64,000 nucleotides of DNA, taken from NCBI RefSeq assembly GCF_018143015.1, contig NC_054746.1, positions 18,157,532 to 18,221,531 on the forward strand. Direction: 5' to 3'. Positions 34,401 to 47,409 of the stretch are shown piece after piece. The notes under the pieces were generated by a model. It ran no database searches, had not been told where the DNA came from, and was given only the letters and a program-made list of their open reading frames with translations. A program made the position numbers and the translations under genes. Position 1 is the first letter of the stretch. The number at the start of each line of letters is the position of its first letter. This DNA is from Lytechinus variegatus (lineage: Eukaryota; Echinodermata; Echinoidea; Temnopleuroida; Toxopneustidae).

Positions 34401-35630
34401 TCTCTAAACTTGCAGTAAATTCTTCAGTTGAGTAATAGTTATTATCAGATGATGTATTGTTTGTCTTAAAAATAGAAAAAGTACCCATGTTACTACCAAA
34501 GAGGAAAATTTGATATCACCAATAATTTAAGATTATATATATAATCCAATTTCTGTATGGGATCTGTAAGATGTTGATGGCAAATTTGCGAAAGTTTGAA
34601 ATACTAATAAAGGATTAGTGTGGAGTAGATGTGGCTGTTGAAGGTGATGATGATGGTGAAGATGAAGATGATAATGGTGATGATAATAATGATAATGAGG
34701 ATGATGATAATGATGATAGTGGCGGTGGTGATTGGAGGATTGGAATCCTATCAACATGATAATAACATTATCAAGTTAAGCAGGGCCCACTGGGAGAACA
34801 GTTTTCGGAACTGAAGTTGCTACCCCGGGTAAACTATTACGTTATTGTTTTACATTTAAAAATCGTTGAGGGGTGCGGATAATTTGGATTAATACCATCG
34901 CCAGCCGTTGCTCAATGTGGGCAAATACATTGTGTATTGCATTGCGTATAAGGAGAATTATCGTGGCGATTACAAGTGGTTAAAATAAGTTCAATGTACG
35001 TTTGAGTATTATTTTTTTATATAATTACAATGGCTTGTTTCCGAGTGGTTTAAATTAAAAAAAACGAGACTTACCTAAAAAAACAGATTCAGAATCAGAG
35101 TTATTTCCAACAGAAATGACATAAATATTGATACAAATTATTTTCCTACTTTATAACAAATATTTGAGATACAAATCATTGTCATTATAATCATATTAAA
35201 AAACATCCATGATAATTAAGATATAAAGATATATACAAAATATGGTGCATTTTGTAGACAAATTATATAATTTAAATAGAAAAAAGGGTATCTGTGGAAA
35301 TGGCGATTCACTAAAAAGCATAGCTTGTACAATGTATACCTCCCTAAAGGAAGAGAAGGGGGAGAGAGAGAGAGGGGGGGGGGGGAGACGCAGTGGTTGC
35401 TATTTGCATACGGAGACTTGCTGAATAGATTAAAAAAATAAAGATAACCCACAGAACAAGACAAAACCAATAAAGAGTAAAATACCACGAAGAAAAACAA
35501 AAACATGACGACAAAAGAAAAAATAAACAAAAAGAAACAGGACGAATTGCGACCGAAAGTAGAGAATAAAACAAAATGATAGAGACAAATAAAAATAACT
35601 TGGTGTCTGAGAGGGGGTAATAACGAGCGG
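34400..35630. other. Intergenic, low complexity in places
   Basis: A GAT-rich stretch at 34640-34730, an (AG)n/G tract at 35360-35390 and A-rich sequence at 35430-35590. No gene or recognisable element. Confidence 0.6.
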
Positions 35631-35633
35631 GAA

Positions 35634-36650
35634 TTAGTAATGAAGACCTCGGTAGGATTTAAGTAAGAAGTTTTTCAGTTTTCTTTTAAAAGAGTGTATG
35701 GAAGGGCTGTTTTTTATGTTATTGTCGAGGGAGTTCCAAAAACTAGGTCCATCGAACATAAATGTACTCTTTGCCAATAAAGTTCTAAAACGGGGTAAAT
35801 GAAATTCGTTAGATTGCCTAGTAGGGTAATTATGAAAAGACCGATTAAGAGGAAACATAGAATCAAATACACTTGGAAGGGTATTTTTGTTAAATTTAAA
35901 CATAAATTGTCCTAAATGAAATAAGTATAGGTCGCTTATCTTCAGCAATTTGCTGTCAAAAAATAGTGGGTCAGTGTGTGAACGAAAAGCTGAATTATGA
36001 ATAATACGAAGGGACTTCTTTTGCAGTAATAACAGTAACAGTAATAACAATCTAAAATGGTTTGATGGGTGCTACCCCAAGCAAGTATCCCATAATTCAG
36101 GTAAGGTAGGATCAAAGAAGAATATAGCATTAAAAGTGATGACGACGAAAAATGACTGAAATTTCAATTTATTTATAATGCCAATGTTTCTCGATATAGT
36201 CTTACAAGTACAATCTATGTGGTATTTCCAGGTAAGCTTATTATCAACGGTAACACCGAGAAATTTTATGAATGAGACACTTTTTAAATTAGTGTCATCT
36301 AAAACAATGTCCATCGGAAGTGGAATGGAATTGCTAAATAGCATATATTTAGTTTTAAGTAGATTAAGAGACAATTTGTTGGATCTTTTAAAAGTTCATT
36401 ATTAATAGTATTTACTAAAGTATATGGATTTTTATGGGAATAAAATATATTAGAATTAATCGTCTGCAAAGAGTATAAATGAAAGGACATCAGATGATTT
36501 ACAAAAGTCATTAATATAGATAATAAATAATAACAGGCCTAAGAAACTGCCTTGCGGGACACCACAATTAATATATTGCATGTTGGATGCATGACCATTC
36601 AAAAATACAAATTGACGTCTATTAGACAAGTAGCTTCAGGACCACTCCAA
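35634..36650 (-). mobile_element. 5'-truncated LINE, reverse transcriptase C-terminal half
   Basis: From the 5' side on the minus strand: CGVPQGSFLGLLLFIIYINDF (about 36520-36570); FADD, readable near 36460 but followed by a frameshift; SNIFYSHKNP; then thumb segments LKTKYMLF and FIKFLGVTVDNKLTW (about 36240-36360). The connected C-terminal region follows (PLFFDSKLLKISDLYLFH, then NSFKRKLK-like). Typical 5' truncation near 36650. Different from the LINE at 32660-34400. Confidence 0.82.
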
Positions 36651-39600
36651 GGCCTTCCCGCGCACCAAACACATGGGATGTCATGAAGTAAGGAATTTCC
36701 ACATCGGACCCCCCCCCTCCCACGTCGAAAACCAAAGTGCCTGATATACATGATATATGACTGGAATGATAATGGCTGACTGGTCTACGCGTCATCTATC
36801 CTTCTACCCCCATCATCATCAGGCCAAATGACATAACGACATGAGTAATTGATAACCATATTACGATCATTTTATCGACAATCTAATTTTGCCGTTATCA
36901 AGTGGCCCTTGCCACACGTTTTGATAGCCCATTACTCCTGGTGATGGCACGGGAGAGTCCCCCGCATAACCACGTTTGTGTCATGTACTCCGTGCCCAAT
37001 TAACCACGGGGGAAAAAAACTCACGAAATTAATTTTAACAAACATCAATTACATCGATAGACGTGCTGACATCTTCACCATATTTTTCTTTCTTAATATT
37101 CTTTCTTAGAATAGTACACAATTTTACGTAGGTGTACACTAAAAGACGAAGACACCTATGACTTAGACATGTACATTATCTAATTTAGATAATGGCTAAG
37201 TATTTTTACTTTTATCTTTCTGTACCAAGGGAGGCGCTCCGCGAGAAGTAGTGGGGGGTCGGAACAATGCCAATAAACGTCTTCAAGATTCCCCCTCTTC
37301 TTTAGAAAAGAGTTCTCACTGTTTTCCCCAGTAAAATATAGAAATTTCTTTAAGATATATTCTTATTCGACATTCATTACTTGCCCTTCATCAAATTTCT
37401 TTTTTTCCAGGCCAAAACCTCGCTTATTTATTATCTTTTTTAAAATTCATCTCTTGAAAACATGTAGATTCTTTCTTTTCGTTTATATTATAACTTTTTC
37501 ATTTCCATAAGCATCCTATCGCTCTCTCGCCATCTTTGAACGAATAATAATTGCTTCACTAATTTTCTAATGATACCACTGACCGCTTTTATTTGTAAAA
37601 TGTCCATAACATCTTATAACACGGATAATAAACGATCCAGATATTTTGCCCCAAACCCTATCGACCTTAACTTATTTGACCTCACACAGCATCTTCCTTA
37701 GCTCATCTCTTGCTCTCAAAATAATATACAATCTATTACACCTAGAGAAACAAAATGTTATATTAATAATATACCATTTACTGAATGCAGTATCATAAAA
37801 GTTTCCCTTCGAATATGACCCCCCATCTGTTTATGCCATAAACTGCCCCTTTTGTTTGAGCTTCAGGGCAAGATTCTAATACTTTCCGCCAGTCCCAGGT
37901 TTCCACTAAAAGCAACGAATTGAACACGAATAGCCAGTAATCATTTTAACGATATGAACGCCGCTTAACCATTATTTCAGCGGTACCAAAACCGTGATCA
38001 CATGAAAAAAGAGGGAATTGCATTCTGAATATTCAGACCGTCTCACTGGTCTTCAACGCACGGGCGTTCAGATTAGGGGGTTGGGGCTCTTGCCCCCCCC
38101 CACACACAAAATAAGAATAAATCACGACCAAGAAAAAAAAAGAGAATAGGAAAGGGGTAAGACTGAATAATGATATTATTTTCCGAATCTATCGCAAACT
38201 AAGATTTTTGTAATACAAAAAAAATGTCAATTTTTTGCTCGCTCGCTCGCAACTTCTTTTTAGTTTTACGCGATACGGCATATCGAGCCCCCTCAAAATG
38301 TTTGGCTAATTACCCCATTGCTTCAACGTTCAACATGTCTAAAGGCTCAAGCTGATAGTATTATCATTTTTTAATATTTATAATTTATCCTTGACATCTG
38401 CGAAATAACATACTTTTTATATATATTTTCAAACTCATGTAGCTTGATTTTACCTCTTTAATTAGTAAAAAAAATGGTTGTTACACCGCGAAAAACCAAC
38501 TCATTATAAAAACATGAAATGAGTTAAATTAAACCAAATTCATTTGAAAATACTTTCTCGGCTACTCCTAACTCTTCACTGAAATGGTGAGCACGTTTCA
38601 CTTGGGGGTATCTAATGAAAAATTCCAGTTATAACCATTTTGATATAATGATCTGATAAAATTACATCTTCAGATGTTCCTTTCTCTCTATTTCCTAGAA
38701 AAAAAACTAAATAACCCTCTTATTTTATATCGCATTTTGAAGTTGTAATCAAACTCTACTTGCTAATATGATATGAATTTGAAAGACAAAATTGCAAGAG
38801 AAGAATAATGCATTTCCAGTAATGGAGGACCATGAATCATATTTCTCGGTTTTCCGTTAAGACTTTTCAGGTTTGTATTTTTCTTCCCTCATGGACCATG
38901 CTTCTCTCCATGCACTACACCCCCCATCTTAACTTTACCCCTCCCGTCTCGTTTCGTCCCTTTTCTCCAAAACACATCACATCTCCAACCTCTATCCTTG
39001 TCTACCTCTTCAGATCACACTCCATATCTTTCTCTTCCCTATCTCTGTATATGCCTGTCTCTTTCCCATTCACCACTCTCTACAACTCTGATTTTTTTTT
39101 ACATATAGGGCTTTCGTTTTAATTTCTTGCGGACCCAATCTTCTGCTTCTCCCATCTTTCTCTTCTATTCCTTATCGCACCTTAGAGTTATCATTTTTCC
39201 TCGCTCACTCCCCTCTCTCTTACCCTATATACCACGTCTCTTCCATTTCTCTCCATCTTTCACTTTCTCTCTCTCTCTTCCTTTCTTAGCACTTACAATC
39301 TGCCTTCACTTAACTCGTCTTCTCTTTTAAGATTGGTTTTGTGTATTTTGTGACTTGGCATGATAAAGTCTAATTTACCTACGATCTCTGTGTGCCGCCC
39401 AAATTAGATTCGTGCTGCTTCAGCTGTTCGCTTCGCGCTTACACTCCAAAATGCTCCTGAATTGGACACAAAAATCAAACTGCAGCTAACTTACAAAAAC
39501 CCATGATACTGCTGCCATCCACAGGCTTATGGAGGGGAAAACTCAGGAAGTGTGAACGAAATGTCATCACAATTTATTTTGGTGAATTTCACAAATGATA

Positions 39601-40034
39601 AAATATCATGCTTGTAGGTCTGTTTAAGTCTGTTGTGTTGTTTTTCCTTCCAAATTCTGCCGATCATAGCGAGAGCACGTTTTTCAGCGGGGCGGTTCCA
39701 CGTATTTTTCTGCTAGAATGCAAATGTCAAAGCCTATTAATTAAGTAGTGCGAGGGAAAGTGTGAGGTGCGCGCGCGAGAGCGTTTAAGCATGATTGGCC
39801 AAATTTATAAATGCAAGTGATAGCTAAAATTTAATATCTAATACTTTCCCATTTGACAGGGAAACCGAGAGACAAAAAAGACAAAATTGACGGACAGAAC
39901 AAAGACTATAATTATACTACTGTATACATGTTCGTTTTTGTGTTTTATAAATCCTGTGGGTAACTTAGCGAGAGAAGATACTGTCAGACTAGAAGTCTCG
40001 TTTTTCCTCCGATATCACATTCTTTAAATCTCTT
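36651..40034. other. Intergenic region without recognised genes
   Basis: A/T-rich single-copy-looking sequence with a C/T-rich tract (about 38870-39310) and a G/C run near 38080-38100. Short GC motifs at 38237 (GCTCGCTCGCTCGC) and 39430 (TTCGCTTCGCGCTT) recall the minisatellite motif of the hAT-like elements and may be remnants. Open frames here are low-complexity Ser/Phe/Leu translations. Confidence 0.55.
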
Positions 40035-40652
40035 TTAAAGGAATGTTCCAGACTGAAAATATTACATCTAAATAAATTCAAAGAGTCAAATTCAAAAAGC
40101 AAAATGCTAAAAATTTCATCAAAATCAGATATCAAATAACGAAGTTATTGAGTTTTAAAGTTTATCAATATTTTGTGAAAACACTTATATGCACATCGTC
40201 ATGAATATTCATTAGGTGGGCTGATGATGATACATCTCCACTTTCCTTTTTATGTTATTACATGAAATCATAAATGTTTCATTTTTTATACATGTGTATA
40301 TGATGTGTCTCCATTTATAATGAAATAAGTTGCGGCAATAAATAACTAATGCACTTAATCAGTTGTCAATCCCATTATTTTAGTTCTTGGTAGAATTTTT
40401 TTGAATAAACCTTATTTCATGCAATAAAATACAAAAGAACCAGGTTAGTGGGGATATGACATCATCAGCCCAGTGAGTCTACCTAATGGATATTCATAGT
40501 AACATGCCTAGAACTGTTTCACCGGAATAATGCAAATCTTTTGAAATTCAATAACTTTGTTCAGATATTGATCAAATTTTCAGCATTTTGCTCTGTGATT
40601 TTTTCTCTATTTATTGAGATATAAACATTTCCAGCATGGACCATCCCTTTAA
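40035..40652. mobile_element. Palindromic MITE, TTCCAG subfamily, copy 1
   Basis: Starts TTAAAGGAATGTTCCAG and ends CATGGACCATCCCTTTAA. It shares TTTCATCAAAATCAGAT, GAATATTCATTAGGTGGGC and CATGCCTAGAACTGTTTCAC blocks with the copy at 44732. No coding frame. Confidence 0.8.
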
Positions 40653-42084
40653 CGCTTTTCCATGATTTAGAGTCAGGAACATTTCCGTTGAACCAATCAT
40701 TTCCAGTAGATTCTATACGCCGAAGTTTTCGGAATTGTATCATCACTTACTCCCTCCCTCTACGTACAGTACGTAAGTGACTAGAGGACTGCATATTTCA
40801 CAATAAAATCGGTATATCTTTAGCGTGGATGCTATATAGTCGGACAGGAACGATGAATGTGACAAAAAGCATGTACAAGACATAGTCAAGAATAACGATT
40901 GGAATAAGAACACTGACACACACGAGGACTATGATTAACAAACAAAAATCACAAAAAAATCACAACTTACCTTGATCCCGATAGGTTTGGGATGCACAAT
41001 TGCAGAGGGGTCCTTTTCGGTCCTTCCTCTATCAGTTTCGTATTTGTCCAGGAATATAGTGAGCCATATTATTGAAAATGGATACTCATGCTGACGAAAT
41101 GTACCCCAAAACTGGAAGACGGCCATTTCTCTTGATTGAAGTACGAAGAGCTCTCTTTTTTAGCAATGTTATGGTATTACAAGGCCTATGGTGTTCCGTA
41201 AACCATTTCCGCGATTGCTCATACCAGATCAATCCTTTAAAAATCATCATTAAAAAGCCTTATAAATTTTGTTTCTGAGTATGCCTGTCCACGTTTCACG
41301 GTGGCTGACTGACTGGAGCTTAAACAAACTCGAAATGTCCTTATAAACCAATTGGGTTTGAGTACTATGGTAATTAACTTGTTGGGGGGTCAAGTATGCA
41401 TTACAAAAGTTAAATCAGGGACTGACATAGCAACGCACCTGGCTCATTGCATATCCTGTTGAAATTCCTTTTATTCTTCCTTGGATGGTTCTCAGTTATG
41501 ACCGCCTCCTGTTCCAATACACTCGATGAATCGTATAGGCTTGTTATCATTTTTATTGTTATCTATTGTTATTTAATCCTTTGGCAAGGCGTTAATCCAC
41601 AGTTTGCCACTCTCGACCCACTCGCTAAATGGGTACCCGGTAGGATGCGAAAGATATTGTATGTTTGATTTCGCCAGCGCCATAATGAGGCTGCGATGAA
41701 TGCAAGGAATGCGCCACAGGGAGTGGAAATTGTGCACTTTTCGTGCGGGATTGAAATGAATCCAATGACCGGGGTAATAATATGCTGTAACGCGCTTTGA
41801 GCCATTCTGGGAAAAGCGCTCTATAAAAATTGGCTATTATTATTATTATTATTGCACGAAAATTATGAGTTTCGCGACATAGAAGCCTTCTGGAACGTTG
41901 AGAATCTACATCGCCAAAAACCTTTCATGACAAAACAGCCTTTGTCGAAAATAGGTGAATCAAAGCAGGAGCGTCGCCCTGAACCACGGACAAACGACAT
42001 AATTGCGACTGTCCCGGTTCACCAATTTTTGACAAAGCCCTCCAAGCTGTCCATCGTCATTTTGACGGCGCATTTTCAATATAT
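40653..42084. other. Intergenic; contains a SINE
   Basis: No gene seen apart from the SINE at 41576-41854. Confidence 0.55.
41576..41854 (+). mobile_element. tRNA-derived SINE with ATT tail
   Basis: CCTTTGGCAAGGCGTTAATC, CCACTCTCGACCC and GGGTACCCGGTAGGATG, then GCGCTTTGAGCC, GCGCTCTATAAAAATTGG and an (ATT)n tail at 41840-41854. The tRNA-like head with the B box is missing, so the copy is 5'-truncated. Confidence 0.72.
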
Positions 42085-42691
42085 TTAAAGGTCAAGTCCA
42101 CCTCAGAAAAATGTTGATTTGAATCAATAGAGAAAAATCAGACGAGCACAATGCTGAAAATTTCATCAAAATCGGATGTAAAATAAGAAAGTTATGACAT
42201 TTCAAAGTTTCGCTTATTTCTAACAAAATAATTAAATGAACGAGCCAGTTACATCCAAATGAGAGAGTCGATGACGTCACTCACTCACTATTTCTTTTGT
42301 TTTTTATTGTTTGAATTATACAATATTTCAATTTTTACGAATTTGATGATTAGGACCTCTTTGCCTGAAGCACAAAATGTTAAAATAATGGAATTCCACG
42401 TGTTCAGGGAGGAATGAAACTTCATTTCACATGAAAATGACAAGAAAATCAAAATATTTCATATTTCATATAATAAAATACAAAAGAAATAGTGAGTGAT
42501 GTCATCAGTTCCCTCATTTGCATACCGACCGACATGTGCATATCACTGATTTGTGAAATGAAGCGAAACTTTAATATGCCATAACTTTCCTATTTTACAT
42601 CCGATTTTGATGAAATTTTCAGTGTTATGCTTGTTGAATTTTTCTCCTTTTATTCAAATCAAGATTTTGTTGGGGTGGACTTGTCCTTTAA
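42085..42691. mobile_element. Palindromic MITE (AAAGG family)
   Basis: TTAAAGGTCAAGTCCACCTC at the left and GGGGTGGACTTGTCCTTTAA at the right. It shares ATCGGATGTAAAATAAGAAA arms with 14539-15064. Confidence 0.85.
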
Positions 42692-44731
42692 TAATGATGT
42701 TGCAGAATCCGGCCTCATAGCAATACAGCCTTGGCGGGAGGAGAAAAATGACTGGAAAGTTATTTACCAAAATGCGAAAACTATATCGCAGGTATATTAC
42801 CCCTTTCCATTAAAAAGAAGATGTATACAAAATCAGAAATAGTAAGCCATTTCCATAGCCTTTTATAATTATAGAAGACGGCATTTTTTAGTACACATTT
42901 AAAAATCGCATTAAAAGGGGATTAATGTGCAATATTTCCAAGTTTGTTCATATCGCTTCTCCTCTCCCCTTCCTTCTCCTCTCTTATTTCTTTCTTTTCC
43001 TTTCCTTTCTTTCTCTCTTTCTTTCTTTTGTCTTTGTTAGTTTCTTCCTTCTCTCTTTCTCTAACTTGTTCTTTTTTTCTTTCCTTTCCCCCTTCTTCTT
43101 TCGCATCTCTTTTCATCACATTCTTTCCCTCTTTTGTTATTCTTCTTCTTCTTCTTCTCTTCCTATTTTTTTACTCTCACCTTTTCTACTCCCCCTTTTT
43201 TCTTCTCTTTTGTCTTATTTTCTCACTTTTCTTCTTCTACTCCTATTCTTCTTCCATGTCTTCTATTTTTTTACTTTCTCTTCTTTTTATTCTGTTAGTT
43301 CTTCTACTCATCATCTTTCTTTTTCTTCTTATTCTTCTTCTGTTGGATAGGCATGTATATTGTTTGTTGGTTGGTTCGTAGGGATTGTTGTCAAAATTTC
43401 GGTTGGCTGGCTGGTTTTAGCGGGGACGTTGTGGCCTGTATACTAACGATTTTTTTTTCTTCCGTTGATATGATAATTAATGGAGGACGAAAGGCGGGGA
43501 TGACCAGATATTGCATCAGGAGAACCTTTAGCTAAGGAAACTAGGACAGTGGGTGGAGACACCATATCGTCCCAGTTGGTTACGTGACTATGTATTTGCT
43601 GATTTTGATAGTACATTTTGTGAAATATTGAACGGAAATAAAAAGTTGTAAAATGAAAATGGCAAAATCTGTTTTTCGCGTCGGATTTCTTCTCACAATA
43701 ATCTGATGTGCCATTAATGATCCACACAATAAATACCATCACTGCATTGATTATTGTTAGAGCATTTCTATTTGTATTCCTAAAATCATTTCACACTTTA
43801 CATGGAACACAATAAATATTACATGTATTATAAATACTTCTCGGAATCTTAACTTTACAGTAAGAATTTCCGATGCAATTTTTATTTCAAATTTCGAAGT
43901 AAAGCACGAAAATGATATGTTTCACTTTTTTCAAATTATACAATTTTTAAAAATAAATATTGATATTTTGATGAGAAACTTAATAAACAAAATGATTTAG
44001 AGGATATACTGCACTGCATCATCTTCTCACTTCTCCTTTTATATTTTTTTTTATCTCTGTCTATCTCATGCTTGCTCAGTTTTCTTTACTCTTCATTCTT
44101 ATTTCATATCAACATTGGCATTTATTGAGTGCATTTAAAATGTGCGTTTTCTAAACAGAATAAAACGAAGACTAATCTTCTATTTCTCCAAAACCATCTG
44201 AACAGACATGATTATCTTTTATACGTTCACTCCATATGACGCTGATTAGAAAGATTTTCATTGATAAAATTCAGCGGGTAATTTTTTCAAGATTGAAAAG
44301 AAATGTTTCATCAAGCTGTTATTTCAGTTAATATTTTTATACCCCATTTGGTTTTGAATTTTGCGCCTATATTGACATCACATTTTACGATGATCTAACT
44401 TACTTCGTTTTTAACATAGTCAACTTGCTTCATAATGACTATTCTTCTGCAATTCCGTGGATTTGAATTATCAGAATGCAAAATTATGTTTAATGTCACC
44501 ATTTTGTAATGTAATTACCAATGTATTAAGAGGCATGAATCTCAGACACTAGAACATTATAAATTGTTATTAAGAAATTTAGATATTAATATTGTATGTA
44601 TATTTCATTTCAGGAATGATAAACAAATAAAACTCAGCTCTTATTTCATTCGAGGTTCAAAGTTCTAAAACAGGGAAATACAGTGACCCTATAACTTTGG
44701 TTCTCTTCCTTTTCTGCTTAACCAGTGCCCC
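42692..44731. other. Intergenic with pyrimidine tract
   Basis: Apart from the C/T tract at 42955-43345 I see nothing identifiable. The long frames over the tract are low-complexity Ser/Phe/Leu runs and are not called. Confidence 0.55.
42955..43345 (+). repeat. About 390-bp polypyrimidine tract
   Basis: Almost uninterrupted C/T on the + strand, with CTT- and TTC-rich subsegments. Such tracts can form triplex (H-DNA) structures; no such structure is demonstrated here. Confidence 0.8.
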
Positions 44732-45368
44732 TTAAAGGGATGCTCCGGGATGTAAATATTTGCATCTAAATAAATTGAGTAAGCTTCACAGACCAAAATG
44801 ATGAAAATTTCATCAAAATCAGATAACAAATAACAAAGTTATTGAATTTTAAGTTTATCAATATTTTGAGAAAATAGTGATATGCACATCGATCGTCATG
44901 AATATTCATTAGGTGGGCTGATGATGTCACATCCCCACTTTCCCATTTCTTATGTTATTACATGAAATCACAATTGTTTCATTGTTTCATACTAGTGTAA
45001 ATGATGTGTCTCCATCATCATAATTATGATGAAATAAGTTGCAACAACAAAGATCTCAAATGCACTTAATCTGTTGCCAATGCGATTGTTTTAGTACTTT
45101 GTAGAAAATTTTTGAATAAACCTAATCATCTGCTAATTTTAAGACCATAAAATACGAAGGAACAAGTGGGGATATGACATCATCCGCCCACCTAATGAAT
45201 ATTCATACAGACATGCCTAGAACTGTTTCACTGGAATAATGAAAATCTTTAAAATTCAATAACTTCGTTATTTGTTACTCGATTTTAATCAAATTTTCAG
45301 CATTTTCTCTGTGAATTTTACTCTTTTTATTGAGATATAAATATCTCTAGCCTGGAGCATTCCTTTTA
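44732..45368. mobile_element. Palindromic MITE, TTCCAG subfamily, copy 2
   Basis: TTAAAGGGATGCTCCGGGAT at the left and the complement-like CTGGAGCATTCCTTTTA at the right. It is colinear with 40035-40652. Confidence 0.8.
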
Positions 45369-46906
45369 CACAAAGATGTACATCAATATTTCAAACGAAA
45401 ATTCTGATTGGTCAATGGTAAGTACTATACACTTTGATTAATGTAACAATGATTTTGATTGGCCAATGACATTTCACAGTTGACTGCAAACCTTTGTGTT
45501 ACCGGGCCCTAGTGAGATAATGTATATTTAGTAGTCATCTGATTTGAGGTGGTTTTCTGTTGAATGATTTTTACTAACTTTAGCAATATTCTGACCCAAA
45601 ACAAGTACGTCTACCTTTATATAATCTATAAAATTTCTCAACATTCATCGTTATATTTACACACAAAACTTATATACACTTGTATATCGATATAAATTTA
45701 CAGTAAAGCGATTAATTCGCCAATATTATGAACAATACTGATCATTTTCCTACATAATTATGCGATTAAAAACACGCGTTCTCACACCACCCCCTGTCTC
45801 TCTTTCTTTCTCCATCTCTCCATTTGATATATCATATTCAATTAAAAGTTCTTAAGTTTGGACTAATGCCACAGAAATACTAAACACAAGATCATGGCAA
45901 AGACAGGACAAATCACAAGGAAACATAGGCACCACCTACAGAATTAGAATATATAGGGACATCCAAAGAACGGGTATGTCCAAATTGGCAAAATTGTACA
46001 TGTTTTGTGTTTTACAAAATTGGAAATTGGTTAAATCGGTATCACTTGTCTTATCTTAACAAAGATGCTTTCATAGGAACACCAACTTTTGCGAATGGGA
46101 ACGTCTAAAATTGGCATATCCTATATGATCATTTTACAATATAAATATATACTTTGGAAGAGTCTGACAAAGTGCTTATTTTCCAAAATATAAAGTTTGA
46201 GACTTATGATGAACATATCCCTTACAACCCCTAACCTTTTCATTAAGTTTTTGGGATATTAAATTCGATATCTTAAAAGCCAGTCTAGAGCTTTGATAAA
46301 GATCAATAATGTGAACTACATGTATACCAGTATGTCATACCAATCATGCCAATACCAATGCTACAAGAGTGTAGTGGCAAGCTATTTTTTGTTCAATTCT
46401 TGACATTGTTAAAATGTATTCACGGTACTCACGCCAATAATATTATGTCAATTCATTCTGTGCCTTAAACCATTTAATAAACATGTTTAATTCAAAATTT
46501 GAATTTAGGAAAATAAAGTTCATTATTTCAAAACGCTTTTACAAATCGTTTATTTCTTTAAAGCAACAAATCAAAAAGTACATTTAGATAGGATTCTTAA
46601 ATAAGGTAATAGTGGAAATGGGACAGAAACTTCTAATGAATAGAATTTAGAATTACTTAAAGGAGAAACACCGTCAAAGAGACGGAATATGAAAATATTT
46701 CCAAAAGAACGACACGATACTAAATTGAAGAAAATAATGATCCAAGCGCCTACACAAATAAAAGTGTCTTGCAATATAATGTTGTTTCATAACAATAAAG
46801 CTATATCATTCATATTTGTTCTCTTAATTTACTTGGCAAGTATATACATATTAATTCACAATCGGCGGTCATCTTGATGATGTCACATAGCATTGACATC
46901 ACGTGT
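45369..46906. other. 3' flank of vsx
   Basis: No gene seen. It is presumably partly the 3' UTR of the minus-strand vsx gene. A minus-strand AATAAA (TTTATT at 46550-46555) is a candidate poly(A) signal about 350 bp past the stop codon. Confidence 0.45.
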
Positions 46907-47409
46907 TCATGAATCGACCTCGATTTCTTCACATTCTTCATCGTGGCTGTCGTCACTGGACGAAGATTCGCCCGATGCCCAATCACCATGTCGAGCCTGA
47001 TATTCTTCTCTTTGGATATCCCGCCCATGGGCGTGGCCATCAGGAGACGACGCCGAACAATTGACCTGTTCGTCATCCCCCGACCACACCCCACTGTCTC
47101 TCTTCTCCCCGCTCGGAAGGCGTGAATCCACGGATGGATGATGGTCCCTACCCGATACAGCCTCTGAGCATCCCGCAGAAGTGGCACATGCCGTTCCTTT
47201 ACCGCTTAGGATTCTTGCGCTATGCTCTTGGGCTTTGGCTCTCAACGAAGCGATACTGTTGGTCCTGATCTCATCAGCACCGCTCATACTTGAGTCTTTC
47301 TGTTGATGTCGTGTTTCCTTGGTGATATTACCCTTGCTTTCTCGGTAAATCTTTTCTTTCTCTTCGTCACCCATCACATCGGGGACATCTACCGATTTCT
47401 TGTGCATAC
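46907..47409 (-). CDS. vsx: vsx terminal exon (end of CVC, OAR, acidic tail)
   Basis: The acceptor CATTAACAG precedes 47409, and the first two bases complete the Gly codon begun in the previous exon. It encodes MHKKS, closing the CVC domain, then a charged linker and the OAR motif ([20 protein letters not shown]). A Ser/Asp/Glu-rich tail ends EEIEVDS with TGA at 46907-46909. Met appears just after the acceptor but is internal, not a start. Confidence 0.92.

Noticed and set aside
42925..43381. Two overlapping ~140-residue + strand frames
   Set aside because: Ser/Phe/Leu runs from a polypyrimidine tract.
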